Shown here: in pieces, positions 23,866-52,679 of the stretch
Layout of the letters: every line of letters begins with the position of its first letter
Position numbering within the stretch: the stretch's first letter is position 1
NCBI RefSeq assembly: GCF_000224145.3
Contig: NW_004190374.1
Coordinates: forward strand, 81,903 to 145,902
DNA: 64,000 nt
Origin: Ciona intestinalis
Lineage: Eukaryota; Chordata; Ascidiacea; Phlebobranchia; Cionidae
Direction: 5' to 3'
Program-made: the position numbers and the translations under genes
Notes under the pieces: model-generated
Told to the model about the DNA's origin: nothing
The model's input: only the letters and a program-made list of their open reading frames with translations
Database searches by the model: none

Positions 23866-24057
23866 TATAGTAGGGTGGGAGGAGATGAGAAACATTTTCA
23901 TTCCTATTTTCTGGTCCCATTTGGTGGCTAACAAAGAACATTCAAAGAATTATAAAACCGTATCCTCACGACTTCCATAGACCGTTGTTAATTGTTCCCC
24001 CACGATAATTTGGGTATTATGTGCTAAAGGTGTCCCGTATTTCCCCATCTAACTATA
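23866..24057. mobile_element. MITE of the same family
   Basis: Left end TATAGTAGGGTGGGAGGAGA, middle CTTCCATAGACCGTTGTTAAT, right end with mutations (CCGTATTTCCCCATCTAACTATA). Confidence 0.85.
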
Positions 24058-25339
24058 TAGTTTTTACGATAACTAGCATCGGCAGTCTGTACAATAGAAA
24101 CAAATAATAATACAATTAAACTACAGGTTTTAATCATATATGCGTAAATTAAACGCCACCGCGCCAACCGTTGTGTTCTTAACCAGCCGAGAGTTTATTG
24201 CCTCCGCCGATTATATTTGCTGAAAAATTTCGATTCACAAAAACGAAAGTGCCTTTGTTGGCAAGGCAACATAATATTGTCACGTGGTTTGATTGGTTCA
24301 GTAATGACGTCATTACAATGTGAGTAACCGCTCGAACCGTTGTGAGAATACCTTGGGATCGGAAACGTAGCAAATGTATATAAGAGGTCCCACGAATGGC
24401 GCTCGGGTCCAGAGCGGATAAATTCGGGTTAATAAACGACAAGTTGGGACGGGAGGCAGCAAATCAACGCTCGATACATGTCCGTGTTTCTATGAGTGCG
24501 GGATATAATTTACGTGGCGGGTGGAGGGTAAACATTAGAGTACCAGCGACGATGAGGGCTTTGTGTAAACTTTGTTGGCGCCAACACGCGCCGCCATTTT
24601 GTTGGTGATGTTACAATTGGTATTGTGATGTCATATTACGTGTTTATGTTAATATGAATGTAATGAAGAAAAAAGTTGATTGTTTTGTAAGTGATTAAAC
24701 AATGGTTGTTATTCACTAGCATTGTTTGATGCATGGTCGTTATGACGTCACGATTACTTCCGATTCATCGAAGTCGTTAACAATAAAACGATCGCAAATT
24801 CTTTGTGGATAAACAATGGCGTAAAATGGCGGGCAGTTTATAGAATAGGAAAAAAATCAAACAGCTTTAAAAAAGGTTAAATATTTATAATGACGTCACT
24901 AATGACGTAGGTAGTCACGTGACAAAAGTCTTGAACAATGTTTATTGTCCAGAAATTAATCAAATCTTTTCTTGACCTTTCGATGAACCCGGTGGTCGGG
25001 TAGTTCCCGATGACGCAGGTATGACGTCATAATGTTTTAATATTAGTTAGGTATGATGTCACAATCTAATCCGTTTGTTACGTGTATATACCTCATTGTC
25101 ACAATTTCATGCGATTGTTACGTAACACCATTTTAAGTTTCTAGAATTATAATATTCGTGAACTGTGGCGGCGAGTGGGGGGTGTGACGTCATAATCAGT
25201 GATTGAAGCGTGCCGATTGTCCATATCGCGACTCCCGCTTCGTGCTCGTGTGTTATGTCATAGACGAACAATGGACCGCGGTGATGAATTAGCAATTCCA
25301 ATTTGTTACGTCATAATCACCAATAATGACCGACATTGG

Positions 25340-25765
25340 TGACACGAAACCAATCAGCGATCGCGTGCGCTAACTGTGACGTCACTATAGTGGTGAACAT
25401 TACTATGATGTCACAGAGACGATTGTATTTATTATTGTGATGTCATTGAAGAGTTATTCAAACATTAATGGCGTGTGGGGTAATTGTCTCCAAGTTTTGT
25501 TTTAAATCATCTCTTTGACCACCCACCATTCACCCTTGATCCCTGACCGTTCACCCTTGATCTTTGACCCCAAGTTAACACACAAAGTAGAATGACCGTC
25601 TATTATTTATTCCAAACGAGGTACAATTCATTTATGACGTATATTAAAAACCGATTTTGTTTGTAAAGAAAGAAAAATGTGGGGTGGAATATAGTGAAAT
25701 GGCGACATCATACGGCAGTGAATTTTATTTGGAAGTTTGCAAAGTTAATGAAACGTAACACGATA
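25340..25765. repeat. Duplicated 3' flank of gene A (matches 29690-30130)
   Basis: Shares CCAATCAGCGATCGCGTG, GTTATTCAAACATTAATGGCG-type sequence, GGGTAATTGTCTCCAAGTTT, GACCGTCTATTATTTATTCC and ATGGCGACATCAT with the segment downstream of gene B. The match runs to within a few bases of gene A's stop codon. TTATTTATT gives a minus-strand AATAAA in both copies, a likely poly(A) signal about 165 bases past gene A's stop. Confidence 0.85.
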
Positions 25766-25769
25766 CAAG

Positions 25770-28700
25770 TTAGTCTTGTCCTTGCCGGCAAGTGAAGCCA
25801 TCGCCGTTCAAGATCATGTTCTCTGGGCAAGAACATTCGTATCCGGACACCAAGTTTGTGCAGTTGTGTGAGCATTCACCGTTGTTGATCATACATTCAT
25901 TGATGTCTGGGGAAGATGGTTGTTTATAGATGAGTAATTTGTAAGTAGGGGTGTTTGTGGCTTTTTTAATATAGTAACATTGTTGGTTCAAATATTTATG
26001 GTAATATAGGTGGTATGGGAATAACCGGTTGTTTGGTCCGGCGCCGTGGCTTAGCGGTTCAGGCGACTGCATCGAAACCCGGTTCGATGCTCGACGGCGG
26101 TACTAGCCCTGATCGGCGTATGTGTCTTTGGGCAAGACGCTTAACGGCAATTGCTCGTCGCGGCACCGCTCGCAAGAACGACTTAAATCCTCGACAAGAA
26201 CCTTACCCATGTTTTAGTATAAAAAGAAAAAACGTTCCTTATGTATGGGTATTGTCTTGTGGCACGTCTGAGTGCTTGGAGTAATATTGGGGTTGGAACA
26301 TATGGGTTGGCTCATACGTTGATGCGAGTAACCAGGAATAACCATCTAATCATGACTTACCATCACAAGTGTGAAGATCAGCGTTAAGTTCCAAACCTTG
26401 TCCGCATTCGCATCTGTAACCATCAAGTGTGTTGACGCATGTTTGTTGGCATCCACCGTTGGCATCTTGGCATTCATCGACGTCTGTGAGGTTGGATATA
26501 GATTGTTAGAATTGGGTGGTTGTAAAGGTTTGATCATACACAGATATGTTTTGTTTCAGTGGTAAATATAGCAGTGATTTATTAGACATTGGCGACCATA
26601 GACGTGGTAGAAATAGCTGGCGAAATTGTATTAGTGTAGAGCTAAAGAGCTGAATTATTTGGCTGTATAATAACGTATACCAATCTTCAAACAAAATAAT
26701 AGGGTATAACGCTGGTAACATTGTTAAATTACACGAATTATATTGAAAGCTGGCAACCTTAAATTCAGGAAAAATAGTTGACAAAATTATACAAGCCACA
26801 ACACATTGGAAAGTTTGTACTCATTTTAACGACATTTTAACGGTATAGGACTTACTGCATGTAAGTTGATCTTCAATGAGTGTCATTCCTGATGGGCAGA
26901 AACACATATAGCTTCCGATGGTGTTGGTGCAGTTATGCGAGCAACCGCCCATATCAGGGTCGGAGCATTCATCACTAATGGAAGGAATAATTACTTGGAG
27001 ACTTAACTAGGCGTGTAGAGGATCAACTGGTTATAAGGTATCCTAGCTTATTTTGAAAGGGTTGGGTCTTACACGTGGCACTCAACAAAATAAGATTTAA
27101 AAAGGTAAATACTGTGTTACTATTCTAGGTGTTTAATACGGAGAACATTAATTGGAAAAGTGCTAAAATAAGAATCTTAAAAGCATGTTGGTTAAACGTG
27201 GACAAGAAACATAGTTTACGTTTACTCACCGTTCGCAAATGGATCCATCAATAAGAACGAAATCATCTGGCTCATCTGGGCAAACGCATTCGAAGGTTCC
27301 TGGAAGGTTGACGCAAACAGCGGGGTTTGCGCATCCACCGCCGTTCTCGCTGTTGGCGCATTCGTCAACGTCTGTGGAAAGTTAAGTTTAATGCGGGTAG
27401 AAGCGGTGCGTGTGCGTTTTGCGTGTGACGTTAAGTGTGAGTCTTGATACCTGTGCAATTGTGACCATCAGCTTCTAAAATGTATCCATCATCGCATGAA
27501 CAAGTGTATGAACCACCGACAATGTTGTGGCAGTTTTGGTCGCATACGAATGGGGCAACCAAAGCTGCGCAACTGTCGACCTCTGGGGAACAAATAATCG
27601 TTTATATTTCAAGATTCCTACAGTATTACTCAACTATCGAACAGTCACAGCCCATCGTCGTATTCTAAACTTGATTGTGGTGAATACTTACCGCAAGTCT
27701 GCATGTTTGGTCCGAGCAGCATACCCGCCGGGCAAGCACATTCATATCCTGGTGAAAGATCAACACACTGGTGGCTGCAACCTCCGTTCTCATCGACACA
27801 TTCATTGATATCTGGAAGTTATTTCATGTTAAACACAAGTGTTATGTTGGGTGTGGTGTTTAGGTGTTATTGCCCTGATAAATGCGATTTGTATTCAAAT
27901 TAGTTCAACGGGAAGTTCCAAAGACAATGGGTTGTTGATAAACACTTCGCTGCTTTACACGCGGTGTATTCGTTATCAACAATTTTAAGCTGATTAAGTT
28001 AAACAGGAAGCGGCTTGGATTTGAATATAACTTACCGCATGTAACGCCATCGGCAACTAGAGTCTGTCCTTCAGGACAAGAACAATAGAAAGATCCGATA
28101 GTGTTGGTACAACCGTGGCTGCAACCACCGTTGTTAACGCTGCATTCATCGACGTCGACTGTTCTCCAGGCCGACTGTGATAATAAACACTTTATTAATG
28201 ATTTGTTACGTCACATTTGTAATGTCGGTTATAACTGGTTACGTCACGATTGAAGAGTTTCTTATTAATTGTTACGTCATTAATAAACTTTGTTTCACGC
28301 TATTCTCGGAAAGTAAACAATGAACATATGACGTAATAATGCTTACACCGGGAATGTAACCAGGTTGAAATTCAGTTCCGGTTGTACAGCTACAAGATGT
28401 GGGGATGGTTATATAAAACAAACGGTTTGCTCCGCCGAAGCAATAGGGATTGAAAACTCTCAATGTTCGCGTCGTCTGCGCAGTACAAGCTGAGTGTTTA
28501 CTTTGGATCAAATTGTGGTAGGAAGGGACCTGTAAAAAGAGAAGCACGTTAATAAATTGTTTTAAATCAGGGTTGACGATCAACTTACTTGGTATGACTC
28601 GCAGTACCCCTCGCATTTCGGCACAAGGGCGTAAACTGATCTAAAGCAACCCCTTCTTTCTGGAAAGCGATATCTGTGGTTTCGTCCTGTCAACAAACAA

Positions 28701-28915
28701 GTGTTGCATGCTGTGGCTCTGTTTGGTATCGCCGATTTCCTGACGGTTTCTGGTTGAAACGATCGCCGAGGTCGGATATTTCTTCCGATCGAGCTGGTGG
28801 TCCGCTTGGCAAGTTTGTGAATAAACGATTTCGAATTAATATTTGTGGAAGCCTCTACAAATATAGCTGCGACTGAAACACACAAGAACATTCGCAAAAC
28901 TGCGACGCTGTTCAT
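25770..28915 (-). CDS. Gene A: secreted cystine-knot-like plus seven-EGF protein (473 aa)
   Basis: Nine exons: 28915-28589, 28529-28347, 28174-28036, 27811-27692, 27582-27451, 27371-27230, 26974-26856, 26483-26361 and 25906-25770. All junctions are GT-AG and phases close. Residues 1-22 or so are a signal peptide ([19 protein letters not shown]). Exons 1-2 encode a cysteine-rich region with GCFRSV, the knot motif C-x-G-x-C (KCEGYCESY), HSACTAQ, NPYCFGG and the closing C-x-C (TSCSC). Exons 3-9 each give one EGF domain, mostly with the calcium-binding D-x-[DN]-E-C start. The protein stops right after the last EGF (TCRQGQD). Exons 3-9 are close relatives of gene B exons 21, 23, 24 and 30-33. Probably a secreted matrix or signalling protein. 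The cystine-knot call rests on cysteine spacing; the usual CC pair is a single C here. Confidence 0.85.
26031..26235 (+). mobile_element. SINE-type insertion in the last intron of gene A
   Basis: tRNA-like head GCCGTGGCTTAGCGGTTC with box B CCGGTTCGATGCTC, then the shared core GTGTCTTTGGGCAAGACGCT and an unrelated tail. The matching intron of gene B (36110-36475) lacks it: flanks GGTATGGGAATAACC and TTCCTTATGTATGGGTATTG are contiguous there apart from small changes. Confidence 0.8.
28347..28915 (-). other. Cystine-knot-like domain of gene A
   Basis: Two exons give about 130 mature residues with [44 protein letters not shown] and TSCSC. The C-x-G-x-C ... C ... C ... C-x-C order is that of CTCK/hormone-type knots. 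Basic stretches (KLAKRTT, RPRRS) before it could be a propeptide. Nothing like it is found in gene B. Confidence 0.55.
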
Positions 28916-28929
28916 TTTTCACTTTTGCT

Positions 28930-30298
28930 ACACACCACGCAAATCGCCGATTGATCTTCTTGATTGTTCGAGAATAAGTTTGCTATTTGCATCAACGTTA
29001 TCAATTCGTGAAAAACTCTGTTACTTCGCTGATGAGATTTTGTTAAATCGCGCTCAGCCTTGTTGCTTTGCTACCTCGAGAATGGTCTGATAGCTGGATC
29101 GCTCTGTTCGTGCGCTTATATATCGTACTGGGTCAATGCCGCACTTAACACGTTTTCTTGGTAAACCCAGAAGTAAAGCTTGTGGTAAGGCTAAATGCAA
29201 ATGTCGTTTAATCCACGGCGACTGCGGAAAAAGTATATCAAGGAGATGGTACCGCAAGTACCATTTAAACGTAGCTGTGGTTTTGAATATGAACACGACG
29301 TTGATATTGGTGCTCGAAAATTTGAATAACAACTTTCGAACGACTGTAAATTTTGTTTGAATGTAGCAGGCCTAAGACATGACAAAAATCGTATTTTTCG
29401 CTCTTGAGACTGTTTAATCTTTTTACAAGAAACAAGCTGCTCGAAAGAGAAACATAAAAATGGGAAATGAAATGGCAAGGAGACATTCTGTGGGTCAACG
29501 GTACTAATACCAGTAGGGGGTAACAATGTTCTTTAACAAAAGACTATCGCATGAAGTGCTTAATCACACGGCGGAAAATGGCAAACTTTTATCACGAACT
29601 ATATAAGCCAAATCGCACAAATTGAAATATTAAACAAATTTTCCCGGTAACGCTGACGTGGTTCGTTGGTGAGTTTCGTCCAATCAGCGATCGCGTGGGA
29701 TAACTGTGACGTCACTGTATGGATGATACGATGACGTCATAATAATGAAGGACGTTACATTGGAGAAGATCATAATGATGTCATATCATTGTGACGTCAT
29801 TGAAGAGTTATTCGAGAAACATTATTGGCGTGTGGGGTAATTGTCTCCAAGTTTTGTTTTAAATCATCTCTTTGACCCCCTACCATTCACCCTTGACCCC
29901 TGATGGTTCACCCTTGATCTTTGACCCCAAGTTAACACACAAAGTTGAATGACCGTCTATTATTTATTCCAAACGACGTACAATTCATTTATGACGTATA
30001 TAAAACACCGAATTCCAGAATACAATTGTTTGTAAATAAGGGAAAATGTGGGGAGAAATATAATGAAATGGCGACATCATGTGGCAGTAAATCTTATTTG
30101 GCAGTTTGCGAAGTTATTGAAACGTAACACGTTACAGGTTACAGTATGACGTAAGACGTTGCAATATGACCTAATACGTTAAATTATGACGCAAGACATT
30201 ATATTGTGACGAATACGTTATATTCTGACGTAGTAAGTGCTTATAATATAGCTATAATACAAGTTCCATTGTTCTATTTCATTCTAGAAGCATTTCAT
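28930..30298. other. Region between genes A and B
   Basis: Contains gene A's promoter (to about 29130), unassigned sequence at 29130-29690 (open frames on both strands, none with a domain), and gene B's 3' flank 29690-30298. A likely AATAAA for gene B lies at about 29961-29968 (TTATTTATT), roughly 335 bases past the stop. Confidence 0.55.
29112..29124 (-). promoter_or_regulatory. TATA box of gene A
   Basis: The minus strand reads CGATATATAAGCGC. It lies 200 bases upstream of gene A's ATG with no upstream ATG-rich reading between them, giving a leader of about 170 bases starting near 29090. Confidence 0.55.
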
Positions 30299-47559
<17,261 letters not shown>

Positions 47560-50500
47560 CCTGCGTAGAGAGGGGTAAGTTAGTCGTAAGGCATTAGTAT
47601 CTCGGCCGCTACCTTGCGGTTAGATTATCTAGATAGGATAACCGCCAAGCGACGCACCACAACGCTCAAGGCGGATGCGAACAAATTATGGAATTCAATT
47701 TCGATAATACATGTTTTGTATTTCTAATTTTGTTGGCACGCGACCCCAGGCCGAAACATTTATACTAAGTTTCGGGTTTTGCGATGAACTTTGAAACTGG
47801 AGACGTTAATATTTTAAAAGCTTTCTGTTTGCTCAAAACAAACTTGAATTAAAACGACCGACAAGCGCTTTATTTCTATTTTGACCTATATACCACAACA
47901 TACATGAACGTTTAATAATTTATAAACCAACAGAGTTAAATAACTTACTTGACGTCTTTCAGTCGATGTGAGCTAGTTTACGAACCGAAGATTTTTTAAA
48001 AAGATTGAGGACTCTACCCCTTCTTAATATCTTTGGTTCTAAATGATCTGAAACGACAAAAACTGGATGAAAACTGAACTCTTCGAATGGTACTGTACTC
48101 GGTGAGCTACAAACTGTAACTGTAACTCATCAAGGAAGGCGGGCGTTAAAAAGGTTTTCACTTATCCCTCAGGGCAAGTCACTGGCGGCTTCTTGTACAC
48201 CGCATACGTACCACGGGTACGTGTCGACTGTTTGTTTCTCTTATGCATGTGATCAGTGTTGCCCTGTGCGTGCGATAATTAAATATTCTCACTTATTTTA
48301 ACACATCTGGCAACACTGGTCTGTGTTAATGAGCGTTCGCTCACGGCAAGTCCACAATGGAAACATCGCAGTTTAGAATCGACTTGACAAACCACTTTAA
48401 TCGGCAATATTAAGTTCAAAACAAAAACTAAAACGTGGTGGAGAAAATTATTTCCAACCACATTTAAACAAAGGACGGACCTACCGAGAATTAATCTCTT
48501 GTTATTCCTGTTTTACCAGGTTCAACTCCATGCGTTGTCTTCTAATTTTTCAAATGAAATGTCAAAACAAGCCACTACGATCAAAGTATTAAAGTTATCT
48601 TCATAAAAAGTTTGCCATGTTCATTCTATGGTGGGAACAACATTATCCGTGATTCAATCTTTCAAAGAATGTAACGTGCTTGTAAATATGTCGGCAATCA
48701 TGTTCGTGGCGTCTGTGTCAGTTTATAATAACAGGGTGGATGGCAACAACTGCTTATTAGCCCAACGATGAAAGAGGCGTGGGGGTAATTAAACAGATTA
48801 ACTGAAACGACGAGATTGCTCGACGACGTTGAAAGAAATCTTTCACGTTCCCCGCTTGATGTCGTGTATTTAATGACGTATTAATGCCCTTTGATTTCTA
48901 TGTTAAGTGGGCGGTTAAGCCTGACACTTCACAGGTGTTTGTGTTGTAGTGGCTTGAGTTATTTTGGGTGGGAACTTGAGTGACGTATCCTTGGTTGCCA
49001 CTCCCATGCAGTGTGCGGATAAGCAGGCGATATAACTTAAAGGCGAACATTGTACTTTTAATATTTTCATTAAGTCATCAGAATCTCCTAAAATTTCTCT
49101 TTAAAACCAAAATAAGTCTGTGGGCATCGAAACTGCCGGCTCCATATCCTCCGTTAACATTCGTGGTGAATATTTGACGAGCATCGCCCTTTCATTACCA
49201 CTGAGCACTTTAATTGCGGAAACGTCGTTCGAATGTTCGCCGAGTCGAACCTCGCCTAACAAGTTCCACACCGCACCTATCACCACTGCCCTGGGGTCCG
49301 AACTTTAACTGCCTTGACTGACCTTACGTTCCCATGCGCTGACCATGCTCGTATTTATCAACACGACAACGTTACCAGGTGTGAAAAACATGGGTTTTCT
49401 GGCACGTTTCAACACGAACATAACAACCCATACATATATGTTTACCACAGCATATCACACGCGATTGTATTTGTTTAAAACGATTTGAGTTTTTGAGTTT
49501 AATGAACTGGAAGTGCATAAAACACGGGTTTTCTTCAATAAAACATTATATATCTGCGACGCAATTTTCTTTTTTTTAATAACCGTGGGCAAAGTATTTA
49601 TAATTATTCATGGCAGACGATCATAACATCACCCCTTTTTATACCACACTTGTCTTTTTCACGTTTCGGTTTTAAATACAAAACTATCTCTAGTGAAGTT
49701 AAAACACGTTACAGTTTCCCACAAAAGTTTTGATGCTTCATCCCGTCCATCGACGTCATAGTGATTGTTTATTCACCTCACAACCAATACATCAAAAAAC
49801 AAAACTCGAAGTACACTAGGGAGTAAAACACGATAGATTCAACAGCTGTTGCAGTTTACTCCCCGCCATCTAACCGCAAATTATGTCTTGCATTGTTACA
49901 TCACAATATCGTGTTTCGAACTCGACACTCCGATTATGACGTCACAGTCATTCGATTCTAGAAACAGGATGACGGTTGTTGTGTCATACACCGCAAGAAG
50001 TGAAATTCTAGAATTGTTTATAACTGCTTTTATATGTTTTTGTGACGTCACAGAAGCAAAGACGAGACGTCGGCGGAGTCAAAAATAACATGTGACCAAT
50101 CAGTTGTTGTCATGGTAACAATGGATTTGATTGGCCTACGTATCACTCACGTGACCGGTTTATTTATTCTTTGAAACACAAACAATTTCGCTGCTAGATC
50201 TATTTATACGCAACGAGTTATTACGTCACCGAGGCTTTAAAAATTGAACTTATGACGTCATCACATGAACTCGACCACGCAACATAAACATCTTATAACA
50301 CTCGTATAGTTTACTGCTGTTTATTGTCAATTGTCACACGGTGGCTACGACTACCCTGCTAAACAACCCCCCACAATTAGACGACCGCAATATGATCCTT
50401 TGTTCAGCTGTTTATTTTATGACGTATACAATGACCGCTTTTTGTGGAGAATGAATATTTTACACTCTCGGTCGCTTACGGGGTGGTTCTTTATTACGTC

Positions 50501-51470
50501 ACATAGGACCGTTTCTTTACTTACACAATGAATGCTTATGAAAACTTTCTTCCAAATAAACGCATCGCAATTTGTTTGAATTAAACACAACTTAATGAGA
50601 CAATGGTAAACCGTATGTTGGTTCCATGCTGTTTAAATAATGCCATTTCAAATACTTTGTATTCATAATGGGTTTTCCATGACTATGGTTTTGTTCTTAG
50701 TTCCCTATACTTTTTTGATATAGTTATTTTGATCTGTGGTATCGCATTCGAAGGGATAATTATAAAATCATGTTATCTGAAACTGGAACAAAGGAGGACG
50801 ATTGAGATTTTCCGATGAATCTTAAACCGTTGTGTATTGTTCTAAAATGTCAAGGTTAATAACGTCTACTTGTCAACGTAATAATTGGTTGGTGCGACAT
50901 GTTTCACGCGGTCTACGCATGCGATTGTGACGTCACAGAACGTCCGACACCTTGTTTGGTTGTGATTGGTGGATATTTTCGCTGAACTTGTTAGCGAGAG
51001 TGAATACTGTTTCGCAACAATTAACGACGTTTGCACCATCGCGGTCGCCGCGGGCTCCTAATAATGTCAGATTGATTGTTGCGAAACAAAGACGTCTAAA
51101 AGACCCGGGCGGGTTTCTCAATAAGATTTCTGTGTTTTCAGTTTAATTAGTTGCAACGTTGTTATGCGAAGGTGACCCTCTGCATGTGTTGTCGTTTGGG
51201 TGTTTCCAAGTCGCATGTGCCTAAACATATATAGTTTAATAGGGGAAGAAGGGACACCTTTAGTACATAATACCCAAATATCCTGATCGTGTTTTAAACA
51301 ATTAACAAGGGTCTTTGAGAGTCGTGAGGATACGGTTTTATAATTCTTTAAAAGTTCTTCGTTTACTTCAATCAGCTTTGTTAAACATGGATGACGTCAC
51401 AAAAAATCTAGCACATTGAAACAATCAGCTTTGTTAAACATGGATGACGTCACAAAAAATCTAGCACATT
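47560..51470. other. Upstream region of gene B
   Basis: Contains gene B's noncoding first exon (about 47951-48000) and then 3.4 kb without a convincing gene. A minus-strand stretch at 49101-49300 (VWNLLGEVRLGEHSNDV, MLVKYSPRMLTEDMEP) reads like an exon but has no partner, and its plus-strand complement is also open. A partial MITE lies at about 51228-51368, followed by two direct copies of a segment with TTTGTTAAACATGGATGACG (51374-51474). Many TGACGTCA palindromes. Confidence 0.45.
51228..51368. mobile_element. MITE of the TAGTAGGGTGGGG family, right half missing
   Basis: AATAGGGGAAGAAGGGACAC and the middle (CAATTAACAAGGGTCTTTGA, GAGGATACGGTTTTATAATT) are present. It breaks off at TCTTCGTTTACT. 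Confidence 0.75.
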
Positions 51471-51474
51471 GACA
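51374..51474. repeat. Two direct copies of a roughly 51-bp segment
   Basis: AATCAGCTTTGTTAAACATG through TCTAGCACATTGAAAC occurs twice in a row with essentially no differences, each copy with a TGACGTCA. Looks like a recent slippage duplication. Confidence 0.85.
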
Positions 51475-51479
51475 CCTCG

Positions 51480-52215
51480 GGTAGAACGCTCAACCTTACG
51501 GGTTCGAGACTCGATGCCGCCACTGTTCGGGTCAAATGCGTCCCATACTCTTTTCTATACGGTTTAGGTCCCATACAGATTTGGGTTCCTACTGTTGTAC
51601 GATGTTGATCCGTTACCCAAACTTCCAGAGGGAAACCACCAGATGTTGAAGCCGTGCTTTCCCTAAAATAGGCGACAATGTCACGCAAAATCGTGAAGCC
51701 TTCCGTATTAAAAACAATCTTTAATGCTAATGGATGAAAGCTCTTCCCTTGACAGCTCGGTCAAGGTATGGCGCTCACATACACTGGGTATGAGCCAACA
51801 AAGCGAACGGATATCATCTTCTTCGTCACAACCGGAGAAGATGGGAGTGTCAATATTCTAAGTTTATGCAGATGACTGGCAAACATGCTATATCCTGTTT
51901 TCGCACCAAAGATGCAACGCAACGTCTTCCTTGACGGCTTCAGGAGTCGTTTGGAAAAACATTGGCTTTTGCTTCTCCCAAACTCCATCGTCTGCCTGCA
52001 TCCGTCATGCTGTGTCCATTCTTCTTGGTACTTAGCTAGGACCCAAAGAGCCAGATCCGATTTACATCAGCTAGTGGGGATAGGCAAGCCTGGCTCTGGG
52101 TGTTACTGGAACTAGAATGTGTTACTGGAACCATCACGAGCTAACTTGTCAGCAAACTCGTTCCCCACATGGTCAGAATAACCAGCTATCCAGTGTAGTC
52201 GTACGTGCTGATTCC
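51480..52215 (-). pseudogene. Decayed non-LTR retrotransposon, RNase H end
   Basis: Minus-strand readings in shifting frames give LHWIAGYSDHVGNEFADKLA (RNase H: the G-H/Y-S...GNE-x-ADxLA signature), then a post-RNase H segment (FGAKTGYSMFASHLHKLRI, typical x-TGHx-x-HLHxLG), EDDIRSLCWLIPSVCERH, and LRDIVAYFRESTAS. Stops and frame changes make it nonfunctional. Reverse transcriptase is not present in this window. Confidence 0.75.
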
Positions 52216-52234
52216 AGTTGCCATTTGTTGTAAG

Positions 52235-52640
52235 GCGTACCATGTATCACGTACAAAAAGCACCCACAAAGTTACATACGTGGTAAGCCTGATTGTCGCT
52301 GTAAATGTCGACAGATTTATTATCAGTACTATCATACAGCCAATCCTTGGCAACCATGTTAATTGCCAAGATCTGGTTTGGAAGACTGATAATAATAACG
52401 AGGCTCACTGAAATTTGTCCCGGTGCCCTTCCTTATCAAATGGTGTACAAGACGCACTTAACGGCAATTTCTCAAACCCAGTGGTCATTAAAGGATTTTC
52501 CGAATTGTCAGCATAAATGTTATCACTTACAAAGTTTCATAAATGGTAACCCGTAAACGAGCACGAGGTGTATGAAACAGAACACCCGTGTTTTAACGAC
52601 TGTCGTTTCCCGCCATGCGAGGATAAATAAGTTACATACG
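52235..52640 (+). repeat. SINE-like elements, fragment plus full tail
   Basis: A first partial tail (CAAAGTTACATACGTGGTAA, 52268), then core-like GTGTACAAGACGCACTTAAC with CCCAGTGGTCATTAA and a complete tail ending GCGAGGATAAATAAGTTACA. Directly downstream of the coiled-coil gene's stop. Confidence 0.7.
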
Positions 52641-52679
52641 TCCATTAATTTATTTTTATTACAACGATGTATTTTTATT

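Larger units (their letters stand above)
20948..25769. other. Intergenic region between the Hox gene and gene A
   Basis: 4.8 kb without a convincing gene. It carries three MITEs, a dispersed repeat (22975-23065), and many TGACGTCA/TTACGTCA palindromes, densest at 24300-25450. A minus-strand open frame at 24179-24442 follows TATATAC-like sequence but has no recognisable domain. The right end (25340-25765) matches 29690-30130 and is described separately. Confidence 0.5.

Noticed and set aside
24179-24608. Possible divergent gene pair near 24.4 kb
   Set aside because: Frames on both strands overlap, lack domains and splice partners, and the area is better explained as palindrome-rich intergenic sequence.
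27480-27808. Plus-strand frames repeated at 38750-39078
   Set aside because: They are identical only because they are the antisense of duplicated EGF exons.
49101-49308. Single-exon gene on either strand
   Set aside because: Both strands are open, no start context, no domain and no partner exon; mentioned only within the intergenic entry.
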